Positions 25,508 to 34,659 of a stretch of 64,000 bases of DNA are shown piece by piece (within the stretch, counting starts at the first letter, position 1; each line of letters starts with the position of its first letter). The notes below the pieces were generated by a model. That model saw nothing but the letters and a program-made list of their open reading frames with translations, was not told where the DNA came from and searched no databases. This stretch comes from Kribbella sp. NBC_00382. GTDB lineage: Bacteria; Actinomycetota; Actinomycetes; Propionibacteriales; Kribbellaceae. Both the position numbers and the translations under genes were made by a program. The DNA is taken from positions 5,208,001 to 5,272,000 of the forward strand of contig NZ_CP107954.1 of NCBI RefSeq assembly GCF_036067295.1, written 5' to 3'.

Positions 25508-25737
25508 CCGCCTCCAGCGCGTCCACGCGCACTCTTACGTCGCCCGCCTACTCCCGCGCCTCGATGACCGGGCTGGACCTGCGTGGGGTTGAGCGGAAAC
25601 AAACTTGCAGCTGGCGACGATTAGTTACCAGATAGCCTCGACCCCCGACCCCCGGCAGTGGGACGAGCGGCGGAGGAGCACGCGTGGGTGTCGTCTGAGG
25701 TCGGTGGTGAGTGATCGGCCGTGGGAGCGCCGCGCGG

Positions 25738-26739
25738 TCAGCGGTGACCTGAGGTTCTTGCGATCGGCTCGGCCAGCCGGGCGGTGGCATCCTGCTGTTC
25801 CAGCCACTTCGAGATCACTTGGTTTGCTTCTTCGGGCAGCTCCTCCTGGATCCAGTGACCGCAGTCCAGGCCGACCACTTCCACGTTGGGCACGAACTCT
25901 GTCAGGTTTTCGGACCTCGGGATCGCCCAGTCCCGGTCGCCGTAGATCATCAGAGCGGGCTGTTGGATGATCGGGTCCACGTCCGCCAGCAAGCGCCAGT
26001 TGCGGTCGAGGTTCCGGTACCAGTTGATGCTGCCCGTGAATCCGGATGAGTTGAACGCGGAAACGTAGACGGCCAGTTCGCTGTCGCTCATGACGGGCTC
26101 ACCTAGTGGTGTTTTCGCTCTGGCGAGATTGATCATTGCCATGCCCGGCTCAGGGGGCGCGGGGGGCATGTTCTTCCGGTAAAGGTTGCGGAGGAACTGG
26201 AATGCGTTCTCGTCGAACACGGCGTCCGCAACGCCCGGCTGTCGATTGAAGTGGACGAAGTAGAAGTCGGGGCCGAGGAATTCTTCCATGACCTCGGTCC
26301 ACGGCTTTTCTCCGCGCGCCTGGTAAGGCAGGCTCAGGCTGATCAGCTTGTTCACCCGGTTGGGGTGCAACAGGGCCAGTCCCCAGACGACGAACGCACC
26401 CCAGTCATGGCCGACGAATGTGGCGTCTTCGTAGCCATAGTGATCGAGTAGCGCGACGAGATCACCCGATAGGTGCTCGATGTCGTAGTCCGTCACTTCG
26501 GTCGGGTGGGATGACTTGCCGTAGCCCCGCTGGTTCGGTGCGATGACGTGGTAGCCGGCTGCGGCGAGGGTGGGCATCAGGTGACGCCACGAGAAGGCAT
26601 GCTCCGGCCAGCCGTGGCAGAGCACGATGGGCTTTCCCTCGTTTTCTCGACCGGCTTCGAAGACTTCGAGTTCCACACCGTTGACCGGAACAATGGTGGG
26701 CTTGGGGAAATTGGCCGGCTTGAGCATCGCGTTCCTCAT
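25738..26739 (-). CDS. Alpha/beta hydrolase, epoxide hydrolase-like
   Basis: 333-aa alpha/beta-hydrolase of the epoxide hydrolase group. HGWPEHAFSWRHL (oxyanion hole, about 44) and the nucleophile elbow VGHDWGA (Asp about 108) are present, as are the acid region YGDRDWAIP (about 270) and the catalytic His in GLDCGHWIQEE (about 298). A cap domain with Tyr residues sits between about 140 and 245. The nucleophile Asp and HGWP point to epoxide hydrolase over esterase. Base composition is noticeably lower in GC than neighbours (for instance the start region), so acquisition by transfer is possible. Isolated on the minus strand. Confidence 0.88.
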   Translation of the reverse strand: MRNAMLKPANFPKPTIVPVNGVELEVFEAGRENEGKPIVLCHGWPEHAFSWRHLMPTLAAAGYHVIAPNQRGYGKSSHPTEVTDYDIEHLSGDLVALLDHYGYEDATFVGHDWGAFVVWGLALLHPNRVNKLISLSLPYQARGEKPWTEVMEEFLGPDFYFVHFNRQPGVADAVFDENAFQFLRNLYRKNMPPAPPEPGMAMINLARAKTPLGEPVMSDSELAVYVSAFNSSGFTGSINWYRNLDRNWRLLADVDPIIQQPALMIYGDRDWAIPRSENLTEFVPNVEVVGLDCGHWIQEELPEEANQVISKWLEQQDATARLAEPIARTSGHR

Positions 26740-26861
26740 AAACCGGAGACTAGAGGCCTTATAGGACAGCTGCTGACCTATTCGAGCGCACCGCGGCCGC
26801 GCTCGCGAACAGCCGCACGCCGCGCTAGTCGCCTGACCGTTCGACGTCGTACTCTCCTGCT

Positions 26862-27836
26862 ATGGCGAGCAAGCCGGACGAGACGCGTGATGGGGTACCG
26901 CTGACCAACCTGGCTGCGGTGTTGTTCGACGGTGCTGAGGCGACCAAGCGGGACTTGGTCGACTACCTCGACGCGGTGCATGAGGTGATGTTGCCGGGGT
27001 TGGCGGAGCGGCCGTTGTCGGTGGTGCGGATCCGGCCGGGGCAGCCATCTTTTATGCAGAAGAACGTTCCGAAGTACACGCCGGAGTGGGTGCGGACCGT
27101 GCCGGTATGGGCGGAGGCGTCCAAGCGGGAGGTCTCGTACGCCGTCTGCGACGACCGACGCACCCTGCTGTGGTTCGCGAATCAACGGGCCGTCGAGTAC
27201 CACCCAACGCTGATGCGACTCGATCGGCCGGACCGGGTCACCCACCTGGTACTGGACCTGGACCCGCCAGAGGGCGACGACACCTTCGCGCTGGCCGTGC
27301 AGGCGGCGCTACTGGTCCGCCAAGCGCTGGCCGATCTCGGGCTGGATGGCGCGGTCAAGACGAGCGGCGCCAAGGGCGTGCACGTGTACGTCCCGATCGA
27401 CGACACCGCGACGATCGAGGACGCGGCCGCCGCAACCCGCGCGATCGCCGCCCGAGCCGCACGCATCGACCCGGTGCTCGCCACGACGGCGTACGTGAAG
27501 GAAGAACGCCACGGCAAGGTCTTCGTCGACTCCACCCGAGCCGGCGGCGCCACCGTCGTCGCCGCCTACAGCCCCCGCATCCGCCCCGGCGCCTCGGTCT
27601 CGTACCCGGTCGGCTGGGCCGACGTCGAGCAGGTCACCCCACACGACTTCACCATCCGTACCGTCCCCGCCCTGCTCGCCAAGGCAACCCCCTGGGCTGA
27701 CCAACTCCCAGCCCCACAAGCCCTCCCGGCCGACCTGATCGCCGAAGGCCACGAAATCCCGATCGCCCGAGTAGTAGCCATGCATGAAGGCAAACGCCGC
27801 AAAGCCGCCGCCCGCAAAGCCGCCGAAGGCAACTAA
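26862..27836 (+). CDS. LigD-type DNA polymerase/primase domain protein
   Basis: 324-aa stand-alone polymerase of the archaeo-eukaryotic primase family, equivalent to the polymerase domain of bacterial LigD used in non-homologous end joining. Motifs are LVLDLDPPEGDD (metal-binding DxD, about 130), KTSGAKGVHVYVPI (about 165), HGKVFVDSTRA (about 222) and SYPVGWADVEQVTP (about 250). No ligase or nuclease domain is attached and no Ku gene is in the window, so it may function with partners elsewhere or in another repair process. ATG 26862 lies 6 nt after TACTCT, suggesting a leaderless mRNA. Confidence 0.88.
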   Translation: MASKPDETRDGVPLTNLAAVLFDGAEATKRDLVDYLDAVHEVMLPGLAERPLSVVRIRPGQPSFMQKNVPKYTPEWVRTVPVWAEASKREVSYAVCDDRRTLLWFANQRAVEYHPTLMRLDRPDRVTHLVLDLDPPEGDDTFALAVQAALLVRQALADLGLDGAVKTSGAKGVHVYVPIDDTATIEDAAAATRAIAARAARIDPVLATTAYVKEERHGKVFVDSTRAGGATVVAAYSPRIRPGASVSYPVGWADVEQVTPHDFTIRTVPALLAKATPWADQLPAPQALPADLIAEGHEIPIARVVAMHEGKRRKAAARKAAEGN

Positions 27837-27860
27837 CCCGAACGCAACGGACCCCGACGG

Positions 27861-30800
27861 CTAATACTCGCTGGCAGTAGTCAGATCCAGGGCGGCGTAG
27901 CGGACATCTGCGTCCGGGTGGTTGCGGAGGTCGGCCAGCAAGGTGCGCCACTCGGGTGACCAGGCCGAGTTGTCGGCTGCGGCTGAAACCATCGCCAGTG
28001 CGAAGTGGCCGTCCACCGCGCGACCGGTCCTGGCCAATTCGCTCGCTGGGGCGAGGGTTTTGGTGGCGGTTCGGTGGGATGGGCTGTGCAGGCGGAAGCG
28101 GAGCTGTTGGGCGGAGGCGGCGATCACCAGCGGGCGGTCGGCGATCAGGTCCGCGACCGCGGTCAGCCCCACGAGCGGTTCGGTCCAGTCGAGCGCCCAG
28201 ATCATCGGCTGCACGCGAAGAGCCAGGTACTCGGGTGCAACCAGCTCGGCGGCCGCGTCGAGGAGCGGTTGTTTGCTGCTCCAGTCGACGGCCCCGCCCA
28301 CCTTCGCCATCACCAGCGTCAGCCGCTGACGGGCGGGGTGGTCGCGGTCGGCCTCCGCATTCGGTACGTCAGGCTTGCTCTCCAAGCGGATCAGCAACCT
28401 GACAACCGAGATCAGCTCGTCCCGGCCGTGCCCAGCGGCGATCATGGCGGACAGCGCGGTGGCTGCGTCGCTCCAGTTCTGGCTGCGGTTGGTGAGGTCG
28501 GTGATGAAGGCGGCGCAGACGGGCGCCACTGCCGAGTTGTAGGGAGCCCAGCCTGCTAGGGATCGCAGGGCAGCGCCAACGGTCGGCGGCTCCGGGCGGT
28601 TGGTCACTGCGATCAGCAGGTCGGCATACCGGGACCTGTACTGCGTGGCGATGCTCAACGGCGGCCGCCGCACCAGCGCCTCAGCAGTAGCCGGCGAATC
28701 GTGCACTGCCTCCTGCAGCAACGCCCAAGCCTCTGGCTCATGCAGCAGGTGCTGCGAGGCCGCACTGGTGATCGCCGCCCGCACATCCCGATGCGCATCA
28801 GCCCAGGCCTCAGCCAGTACCTCACTAGCCCCCTCTGCCCGCAGTACTCCGAGCAGCCGCGCTGCCTCCTTGCGCGACGTCACCTTCACGCCCTCACCCA
28901 GCAGCACCGGGCGGAACGTCTCGGCCAACGTGCTGGGCCTAGCGAACCGTGCAGCCCGACCGGCCGCATACAGAGCCACCCGCGCCCGGTCATCACCCGC
29001 ATGGCTCAGCAGTACCGGCAACGCCAGCTCCGGCTGGTCAATCCACGCCAGCGCGCCAAGGGCCGCCTCCTGCAAAACCACTAGCTCGCTGCCAAGGAAC
29101 GGCTCGACCGCGACCCGGCCGACGCCGGGGATGCGGCCCAAGGTCGACACAGCCCGGGAACGCGCCCACTCGGGCATGCGGGTGTCGTTGGCGGCGGCTG
29201 CCACCAGTTCGGCGTACCGGCGGTGCTGGCGGGGGAGCCAGCGTTGGAAGGCGGCCGGGGAAACCTGCCAGGCGGGGTGGTTGCGGTTGAAGCGGCGTAT
29301 CCGATCCGGCTTGGCCAGTACCTTGTCGAGGAGATCGGTGCGGACCTCAGTGACGCCTGCCCAGATTGAGTCCCAGCGCGCCATCCCGACCTCGCGGCCG
29401 ATGATCCGGCCGACGCGTTCCGCCCGGGTCGCCGGGGGAGCGAGCCAGAGCCTGGCGGCCTGGTCGACGGTGTACTCCTGGTTAGACCAGACTGCTCGTT
29501 CGAGCACCAGGTGGAGGTCCTCGATGGCCCAGCCCCGGCGGCCGAATCCCTCGGCGACCGCGAAGGCGAGCCCGTACTCCTGACGCTTGGCCGCCGCCTC
29601 GACGTACGGACGCAACGCGTCGTAGACGGCGAGCTCGCGGCCGCGCGGGAGACCGTCGATGAGTCCGTCCAGCCGGACCGCGCCGGTACTGTCCGCGAGT
29701 CGTGCCTGAGCCTGGAGACCCCAGTCGAGCAAGGCGAAGTGGTTGCCTAGGGCACCTTGCCGGACCGCCGTCTCGGCGAGGCGGTTGAGCGATGCGCGGG
29801 AGCCCCAGGAGAGGTCGCGAGCTTCGAGCGCATCCGTCAGCAACGTCTGCAGCGCGTCGACATGAAGGTCGGTCAGCTGTGATGGCGGCAACGACGCGGC
29901 CTCGTCCAGCACCGCCTCGCGTACCGGGTCCTGGTCGTTGCGGACCTTGGTCGCCCAGCTCAACGCCTTCTCGATCGACTCCGGCTCACGCGAATGGCCG
30001 GCGCTCGCGATCACGGCGCGATAGACGACGGTGCGTGCCTGTGCCTCCGGCTGATTGACCTCCCGTTCGAGCCGGGCGATCGCCTCGGCGAAGGGCAGAT
30101 AGCCGCTGTAGAACCACTGCCGTTGCGGGTCCCGATCCTCGAACAGGTCGATCATGCGACGGGCGTATGCGTGCCGGAGCGGCCGGGGGAGGACGGTCGC
30201 GACGTCATCGGACAGTTCCGTCCGGCCGAGGTCGATGGTGGCGGTCACGCCTTCGAAGATCGTCGATCGCCGTGCGGGCGGGAGGTCGCTCAGCAGACCG
30301 GAGACGTTCGGCCAGAGGTTGCGGCCGAGGGCGATCAGATCGTCGTCGGCGAACCGGTACAACCGCCGACGGAGAGCAGGAGTGAGAGCACGATGGAGTA
30401 CCTGGGTCCGGTCGGGCGCCAGCAGGAGCTGGAGCAGCCCGGCCGGGTCGAGGTCGGCGAGCCGTCCGATGATGGTGACGACGGGCCAGGGGAGGTCGTA
30501 GCGCGGTATCGCCGTTCGGATCAGCTCGAGCACGCGCTCCGGATGAGTGTCGATCGCGGCGACCACGCCGTGAGCAACGCTGTCCCACCACTCGGTCCGG
30601 TAGATGGTTTCGGCCGGCAGTGTCCGGGACGCGTGGTCCAGGACGGCCTCAGGGTGACGGGCGGCGAGACGCGCCCAGTCGCCTGGCGAGAGGGTGTAGG
30701 CCAAGTCCGGCAGCAGCCGTTCGACGGTGGCCGAGTCGGTGCTGCTCAGGAGGCCGGCCGCGGCGTGGTCGCCCCAACGCTCGCGCTGTTCCTCGATCAG

Positions 30801-31166
30801 GCGGGTGGCGAGTGCTTGCCGCCGGGTCCGCCGGATGACTCCGAGGATGCGGGTGCGTAGGGCCGCGGGCGCATCGGAGTACAGGTTGTAGAGGGCATCG
30901 TCGGACACCGGTACTCCGCGCCCTGCGGCGGCCAGCGCGCGCCATTGGAGCAGTGGGTCGCTGAGGAGTTTGGTGACGTGCTCGACGTCGCCGCCGATCC
31001 AGGCCAACTGGAGGCCGATGGTACGGGCGAAGGTGTCGCCCGCGTCGAGCTCGGCGATCAGCGCGGACAGGTCGGGGGAGTCGCGGCGTGCCTCGCGGGC
31101 GACCAGCTGGACGCGTTCGCCGTACGGGAGTTTGTCCAGGGCGTTCAGCAGTTTGGTCGCTCGCAT
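27861..31166 (-). CDS. Large helical-repeat protein of unknown function
   Basis: 1101-aa cytoplasmic protein with no signal peptide or TM segment. It is almost entirely alpha-helical with short repeating helix pairs (for example LLSDPLLQWRALAAAGRG, GALAWIDQPELALPVLLSHAGDDRARVALYAAGRAA, HPDADVRYAALDL), resembling HEAT-like solenoids, especially in the C-terminal half. No catalytic motif is recognisable. ATG 31166 starts with a sensible N-terminus. Single gene between the LigD-like gene (convergent) and the TetR gene. Scaffold or protein-binding function is a guess; homologues are usually annotated hypothetical. Confidence 0.8.
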   Translation of the reverse strand: MRATKLLNALDKLPYGERVQLVAREARRDSPDLSALIAELDAGDTFARTIGLQLAWIGGDVEHVTKLLSDPLLQWRALAAAGRGVPVSDDALYNLYSDAPAALRTRILGVIRRTRRQALATRLIEEQRERWGDHAAAGLLSSTDSATVERLLPDLAYTLSPGDWARLAARHPEAVLDHASRTLPAETIYRTEWWDSVAHGVVAAIDTHPERVLELIRTAIPRYDLPWPVVTIIGRLADLDPAGLLQLLLAPDRTQVLHRALTPALRRRLYRFADDDLIALGRNLWPNVSGLLSDLPPARRSTIFEGVTATIDLGRTELSDDVATVLPRPLRHAYARRMIDLFEDRDPQRQWFYSGYLPFAEAIARLEREVNQPEAQARTVVYRAVIASAGHSREPESIEKALSWATKVRNDQDPVREAVLDEAASLPPSQLTDLHVDALQTLLTDALEARDLSWGSRASLNRLAETAVRQGALGNHFALLDWGLQAQARLADSTGAVRLDGLIDGLPRGRELAVYDALRPYVEAAAKRQEYGLAFAVAEGFGRRGWAIEDLHLVLERAVWSNQEYTVDQAARLWLAPPATRAERVGRIIGREVGMARWDSIWAGVTEVRTDLLDKVLAKPDRIRRFNRNHPAWQVSPAAFQRWLPRQHRRYAELVAAAANDTRMPEWARSRAVSTLGRIPGVGRVAVEPFLGSELVVLQEAALGALAWIDQPELALPVLLSHAGDDRARVALYAAGRAARFARPSTLAETFRPVLLGEGVKVTSRKEAARLLGVLRAEGASEVLAEAWADAHRDVRAAITSAASQHLLHEPEAWALLQEAVHDSPATAEALVRRPPLSIATQYRSRYADLLIAVTNRPEPPTVGAALRSLAGWAPYNSAVAPVCAAFITDLTNRSQNWSDAATALSAMIAAGHGRDELISVVRLLIRLESKPDVPNAEADRDHPARQRLTLVMAKVGGAVDWSSKQPLLDAAAELVAPEYLALRVQPMIWALDWTEPLVGLTAVADLIADRPLVIAASAQQLRFRLHSPSHRTATKTLAPASELARTGRAVDGHFALAMVSAAADNSAWSPEWRTLLADLRNHPDADVRYAALDLTTASEY

Positions 31167-31216
31167 CTCCCCATCCTGCCGAACCGGGGAGTCAGCGGGC
31201 TGCCGAATCGCAGGGG

Positions 31217-31789
31217 TCAGGCGGGGAGTTGGGCCGCCATGAGGAGTTCGGCCGCCTCGCGGGCGCGGGTCGCGGGGGCGGCGGACTCGGAGAAGACCGA
31301 GGTGGTGATCGCGCCTTCGCTGAGCAGGATCAGGTAGTCGGCGAGGCGCTGTGGATCTTTTGCGCCGGCTGCCGCAGACAGTTCAGTCAATGCGTCGCGG
31401 AAGCCCGACTTGTGCTTGCGGGCCATCTCGGCGACGTCGGGGGAGACCGTGCCGAGCTCGCCGAAGGAGTTGATGAACGCGCAGCCGCGGAAGCTCTTCT
31501 CCTGGAACCAGTCGTGCAGGAAGTCGAAGATCGCGAGGATGCGCTCGCGCGGATCGGTCTCCGCCTCCACGTGCTCGGCGAGCATCTGCTTCCACTGCAG
31601 GTCGCGCTTGTGCAGGTACGCCGCGATCAGGTGGTCCTTGGACGGGAAGAGCTGGTAGAGCCGCTTGAGCGAGACGCCGGAGGCCGTCCGGATCGCGTCC
31701 ATCCCGACCGCCTGGACGCCGCGTTCGTAGAAGAGCGCGTCCGCCGCGTCGAGCACCTGCTGCTGCGCGGTCGCTGTGTCGATCGTCAT
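31217..31789 (-). CDS. TetR family transcriptional regulator
   Basis: 190-aa TetR repressor. The N-terminal HTH is VLDAADALFYERGVQAVGMDAIRTASGVSLKRLYQLFPSKDHLIAAYL (about residues 10-57), followed by a helical ligand domain with a single FRGCAF motif common in this subgroup. ATG 31789 is preceded by GAGGAAGG, so it is chosen over the upstream in-frame ATG at 31828. Divergent from a decayed hydrolase gene, with a palindrome between them; it probably used to regulate that gene and itself. Confidence 0.88.
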   Translation of the reverse strand: MTIDTATAQQQVLDAADALFYERGVQAVGMDAIRTASGVSLKRLYQLFPSKDHLIAAYLHKRDLQWKQMLAEHVEAETDPRERILAIFDFLHDWFQEKSFRGCAFINSFGELGTVSPDVAEMARKHKSGFRDALTELSAAAGAKDPQRLADYLILLSEGAITTSVFSESAAPATRAREAAELLMAAQLPA

Positions 31790-31819
31790 ATCGCCTTCCT
31801 CGAGATCACCGCTTGCGGA

Positions 31820-31835
31820 GAGAACCAACGTTCTC
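31820..31835. promoter_or_regulatory. TetR-type operator
   Basis: GAGAACCAACGTTCTC: 6-bp arms with a 4-bp spacer in the 77-bp gap between the TetR gene and the hydrolase pseudogene. A related half-site (GGAGAACC) occurs at 31856-31863 just before the pseudogene start. Repressor identity is inferred from adjacency. Confidence 0.6.
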
Positions 31836-31866
31836 CTAGCGTACTCCAGATCGACGGAGAACCAGC

Positions 31867-32604
31867 GTGCCGCCGTTCCTGTTCCAGTTGCCGTCGGACG
31901 AAGGCCGCAAGGCGGTCGACGACGTGCAGGCCACCGACTACCCGAAGCTGCCGATCGACGAGCAGTGGCTGACCGTTCCGAACGGTGACGGCAAGGTCGA
32001 CGTGCGGATCGTCCGTCCGGCCGGCGTCACGGGTCCGCTGCCGGTGATCCTCTACATCCACGGCGCGGGCTGGGTCTTCGGCGACGCGCACACGCATGAC
32101 CGGCTGGTCCGTGAACTGGCGATCGCGGGGGACTCGGTGGGTGGCAACGGCCGCTGTCACGTTGCTCGCGAAGGAGCGTGGCGACGTCACGTTCAGCCAG
32201 CAGGTGCTGTTCTACCCGGTCACCGATGCGTCGTTCGACACCGCGTCGTACCGGGAGTTCGCCGAGGGGTACTTCCTGCAGCGGGACGGGATGAAGTGGT
32301 TCTGGGATCAGTACACGACCGACGAGGCGCAGCGCAACGAGATCACCGCGTCACCGCTGCGGGCGACCCTCGAACAGCTCCGCGGCCTGCCCCAGGCGCT
32401 CGTCATCACCGGCGAGGCCGACGTACTGCGCGACGAGGGTGAGGCGTATGCCGCCAAGCTTCGCGAGGCCGGCGTCGAGGTCACCGCGGTCCGGCTGGGC
32501 GGCACATCCACGACTTCGTGATGGTCGACGCGCTCCGCGACACCCACGCGGCCGAGACCGCGATCAACCTCGCCGTGAGCACGTTGCGCAAGGCCCTCGC
32601 CTGA
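31867..32604 (+). pseudogene. Alpha/beta hydrolase (acetyl-esterase type), decayed
   Basis: Remnant of an HSL/alpha-beta esterase. Intact parts are the start (GTG 31867), the oxyanion motif YIHGAGWVFGD and, in another frame, LLAKERGDVTFSQQVLFYPVTDASFD through the catalytic Asp region VITGEADVLRDEGEAYA. Three lesions are seen by comparison with the family layout: the stretch between RELA and AGDSVGGN (normally about 50 residues) is deleted in frame; about 2 nt are missing after GGN (near 32147); and about 1 nt is missing near 32505, after which the frame reads HDFVMVDALRDTHAAE to the TGA at 32602. Multiple independent hits argue for real decay. The nucleophile GDSVGG survives. Confidence 0.85.
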
Positions 32605-32610
32605 AAGCCG

Positions 32611-33120
32611 TCAACCGCCTGCGCTGACCTTCTCCAACTCGGCGTAGGCGGCCGCGAGCTTGGGCAACGTGTAATGCGCATTCAACCCACTCGGATTAGG
32701 CAGGATCCACACCCGCGTCTCCCCGATCCGCCTGTCCTGCGCACCCATCGTCGCCTTCCGCTCATTGAAAGCATCCCGGTACGCCGTAACGCCCACCACC
32801 GCAAGCCACCGAGGCTGAAACTCGAGCACCTTCTTCACCAGGTTCTCGCCCCCAGCCACCAACTCAGCCTTGGTCAACTCATCAGCCCGAGCCGACGGCT
32901 TATCCACCACATTGGTAATCCCCAGCCCCAACCGGAGCAACTCCCGCTGCTCATCCGGCCGAAACTGCCGAGGCGTAAACCCAGCCAAATGCAACGCCGG
33001 CCAAAACCGATTCCCCGGCCGCGCAAAATGATGCCCCGTCTCCGCCGACACCAGCCCAGGGTTGATCCCACAGAACAACACCCGCAACCCCGCCCCGATC
33101 ACATCACCCAATGCCTGCAC
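32611..33120 (-). CDS. mug: G/U mismatch-specific DNA glycosylase
   Basis: 169-aa Mug/TDG-family uracil-DNA glycosylase that removes uracil or thymine mispaired with G, starting base-excision repair. The active-site motif is FCGINPGLVSAETGHHFARPGNRFW (about 16-40; Asn in GINPG activates water) and the DNA-intercalation motif is NPSGLNAHY (about 142). Length is typical. Ends 6 nt from the pseudogene end on the opposite strand. The start may alternatively lie a few codons downstream, but ATG 33120 gives a normal N-terminus. Confidence 0.93.
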   Translation of the reverse strand: MQALGDVIGAGLRVLFCGINPGLVSAETGHHFARPGNRFWPALHLAGFTPRQFRPDEQRELLRLGLGITNVVDKPSARADELTKAELVAGGENLVKKVLEFQPRWLAVVGVTAYRDAFNERKATMGAQDRRIGETRVWILPNPSGLNAHYTLPKLAAAYAELEKVSAGG

Positions 33121-33594
33121 CCCAGAACCCTAGCCCCCACCCCGCACCCGCCCAGCGCCCCAACACCCAGCGCCCCAAGCCCTCCATTGCCGCGGCAAGC
33201 GGACCTTGTGCACGACGTGAGCGTCTGGGAGGAGCTGAAACGCTCACGTGGTGCACAAGGCGACGGGGCGGGCGCCGTTTGGGGCGGGTGCGCTGGACCG
33301 CCAGCACACAGCAAGCCCACCGGGGCGGCTGGTGCGAAGCGGGCTGAGCGCGATCGCTAGCAGCTGGAGGCAGGTTGATTTGTGGTGGCGGTCCGCCCTC
33401 CCGTGCTTGTGCGTGACCTGGGTGGGCAACTGGATCACTCACACCGCGCGGTGGGTGGATAGGGGACGGCTACCGGCGCTGGGGTAGGCGCCCGCCCGGC
33501 GCCCCCGGGGCGGAGGGGGCGGCGGGCGAGCGGAGCGAGCCACGCCGAGCACCCGCTCAGCGGATGCGGCTCATGCGGACCTCGCCTTCCCTTG
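33121..33594. other. Gene-free intergenic region
   Basis: About 470 nt with no convincing coding region. The first 70 nt are proline/alanine-like C-rich low complexity; open frames here lack ribosome sites and codon bias. It holds the 21-bp-arm palindrome at 33204-33260 (listed separately) and a segment around 33378-33395 (TTTGTGGTGGCGGTCCG) that resembles the arm of the palindrome at 42422-42526. Strongly GC-rich and without promoter signals that I can assign. Confidence 0.6.
33204..33260. repeat. Palindromic element, family B copy 1
   Basis: 21-nt arms (33204-33224 and 33240-33260) with a single G-G mismatch around a 15-nt loop. Core TTGTGCACGACGTGAG and CTCACGTGGTGCACAA. The same core, with the same asymmetric GAC versus GGT mismatch, recurs at 52222-52280 (TTGTGCATGACGTGAG / CTCAGGTGGTGCACAA), so these are two members of a dispersed family. 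Confidence 0.75.
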
Positions 33595-33628
33595 CTCCGT
33601 GAGCCGGCCGCAGGGCCGGCTCACGGAG
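33595..33628 (-). terminator. Terminator hairpin for the secreted-protein genes
   Basis: 15-bp perfect stem (33595-33609 with 33614-33628, CTCCGTGAGCCGGCC arm) and 4-nt loop, 4 nt beyond the stop of the minus-strand gene ending at 33632. No U run. Confidence 0.75.
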
Positions 33629-33631
33629 TTG

Positions 33632-34327
33632 TCAGTCGTTGTCGTTGTTGAGGTTTGGTGGGAGTTGGGAGTTGATGCAGGAGCGGGAGACGAAGAGCCA
33701 GATGGTTTCGCCGTTGGCGTCGTCGACTCGGATCATCGAGGCGCCGCCGTTGGCGGTGGTGTAGCGGTAGCCGCCGGTGGTGGGGAGGGCGAAGCCGACC
33801 GGGTCGTGCAGCGAGCCGGTGGTGTACGTGCTGTCGGTGAAGTAGTTGTAGTAGCCGGTGCACGCCGACGGATTGATCCGTACGACGATCGCGCCGTTGC
33901 CCGTATGGGGAGCGACGTCGAAGTCGCGCCCGAAGGTACGGCGATGGACCAGCCGGTCGCTCGTCGCGCTGCTGCAACTGTCGGCGATCGGCGTCGAGTG
34001 CGAAGTGTCGAGCGCCCCCGGCACCAGATAGGCGCAGAAGCTCGTACCGTCACCCGCGCGCCAGCGCCCGAAGTGGAAGTTGTTCGCGGTCGTGGTGCTC
34101 ACGTCGAACCGGGTACCGGCGATCGCCGTCCCCATCACGTAGCCGCACGACTTGTTGGCGAGCCAGCCGCCGGCCGGCATCAGCCCGTGGTTGTTGCAGG
34201 CGGCAGCCGGCTTCGGCACATTGCCGATCGTCACGTACTGATTGATTGCCTGAGCGGGTTGGCTCAACCCGAGGACGGCCAGCGCACCGGTGGCCAGCGC
34301 GACGAGCGCGCGCTTCACGACGGGCAT
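33632..34327 (-). CDS. Secreted protein of unknown family
   Basis: 231-aa exported protein. Signal peptide MPVVKRALVALATGALAVLGLSQPAQA, then a mature domain with six cysteines (AACNN, KSCGY, SFCAYL, DSCSS, SACTGYY, RSCIN), suggesting disulphides, and a low-complexity end NLNNDND. No family recognised. Its ATG (34327) overlaps the stop of the SH3-like gene (TGATG), implying translational coupling; the two may work together outside the cell. Followed by a terminator hairpin. Confidence 0.75.
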   Translation of the reverse strand: MPVVKRALVALATGALAVLGLSQPAQAINQYVTIGNVPKPAAACNNHGLMPAGGWLANKSCGYVMGTAIAGTRFDVSTTTANNFHFGRWRAGDGTSFCAYLVPGALDTSHSTPIADSCSSATSDRLVHRRTFGRDFDVAPHTGNGAIVVRINPSACTGYYNYFTDSTYTTGSLHDPVGFALPTTGGYRYTTANGGASMIRVDDANGETIWLFVSRSCINSQLPPNLNNDND

Positions 34328-34611
34328 CAGCAGAACCAGCCGTCCTGGACCCAGCCGTTGTGGTTGATCGTGCCGTAGGCGAAGCCATGGACCCAGCCCG
34401 GGATGATCTGGTCGATCTTGAAGGTCTCGCCGTAGTGCAGGGTGCCGGCCCGGGCGCCACCCGGCTCGGTGCGGAACTGCAGGTCCTGCGCGCAGACGGT
34501 TTCCCGTACGCCGAGATGCCCATCGGCGGCCTGGGCCTGCGTGGTGTTGACGGCTAGCCCGATGACGACCAGTGCGGCACCGGCGGCGGCGGTACGAAGT
34601 ACTCGGTTCAT
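34327..34611 (-). CDS. Small secreted SH3-like protein
   Basis: 94-aa exported protein with signal peptide (MNRVLRTAAAGAALVVIGLAVNTTQAQA) and a single bacterial SH3-like domain: VCAQDLQFRTEPGGARAGTLHYGETFKI ... GWVHGFAYGTINHNGWVQDGWFC. Cysteines at the domain ends (VCAQD and WFC) could form a disulphide. The extracellular domain of the kinase at 35635-36825 has the same beginning (VCAQD) and ending Cys. Such domains usually bind peptidoglycan peptides or ligands. First gene of a coupled pair; start ATG 34611. Confidence 0.75.
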   Translation of the reverse strand: MNRVLRTAAAGAALVVIGLAVNTTQAQAADGHLGVRETVCAQDLQFRTEPGGARAGTLHYGETFKIDQIIPGWVHGFAYGTINHNGWVQDGWFC

Positions 34612-34659
34612 TGCAGTCTCTCCTCTAAAACGGGGCGGAATTTCAGAGCGGTTGCCGGA

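Noticed and set aside
33248..33487. Short plus-strand frame in the gap before the secreted-protein genes
   Set aside because: It begins inside the arm of a palindrome, has no ribosome site and an atypical composition.
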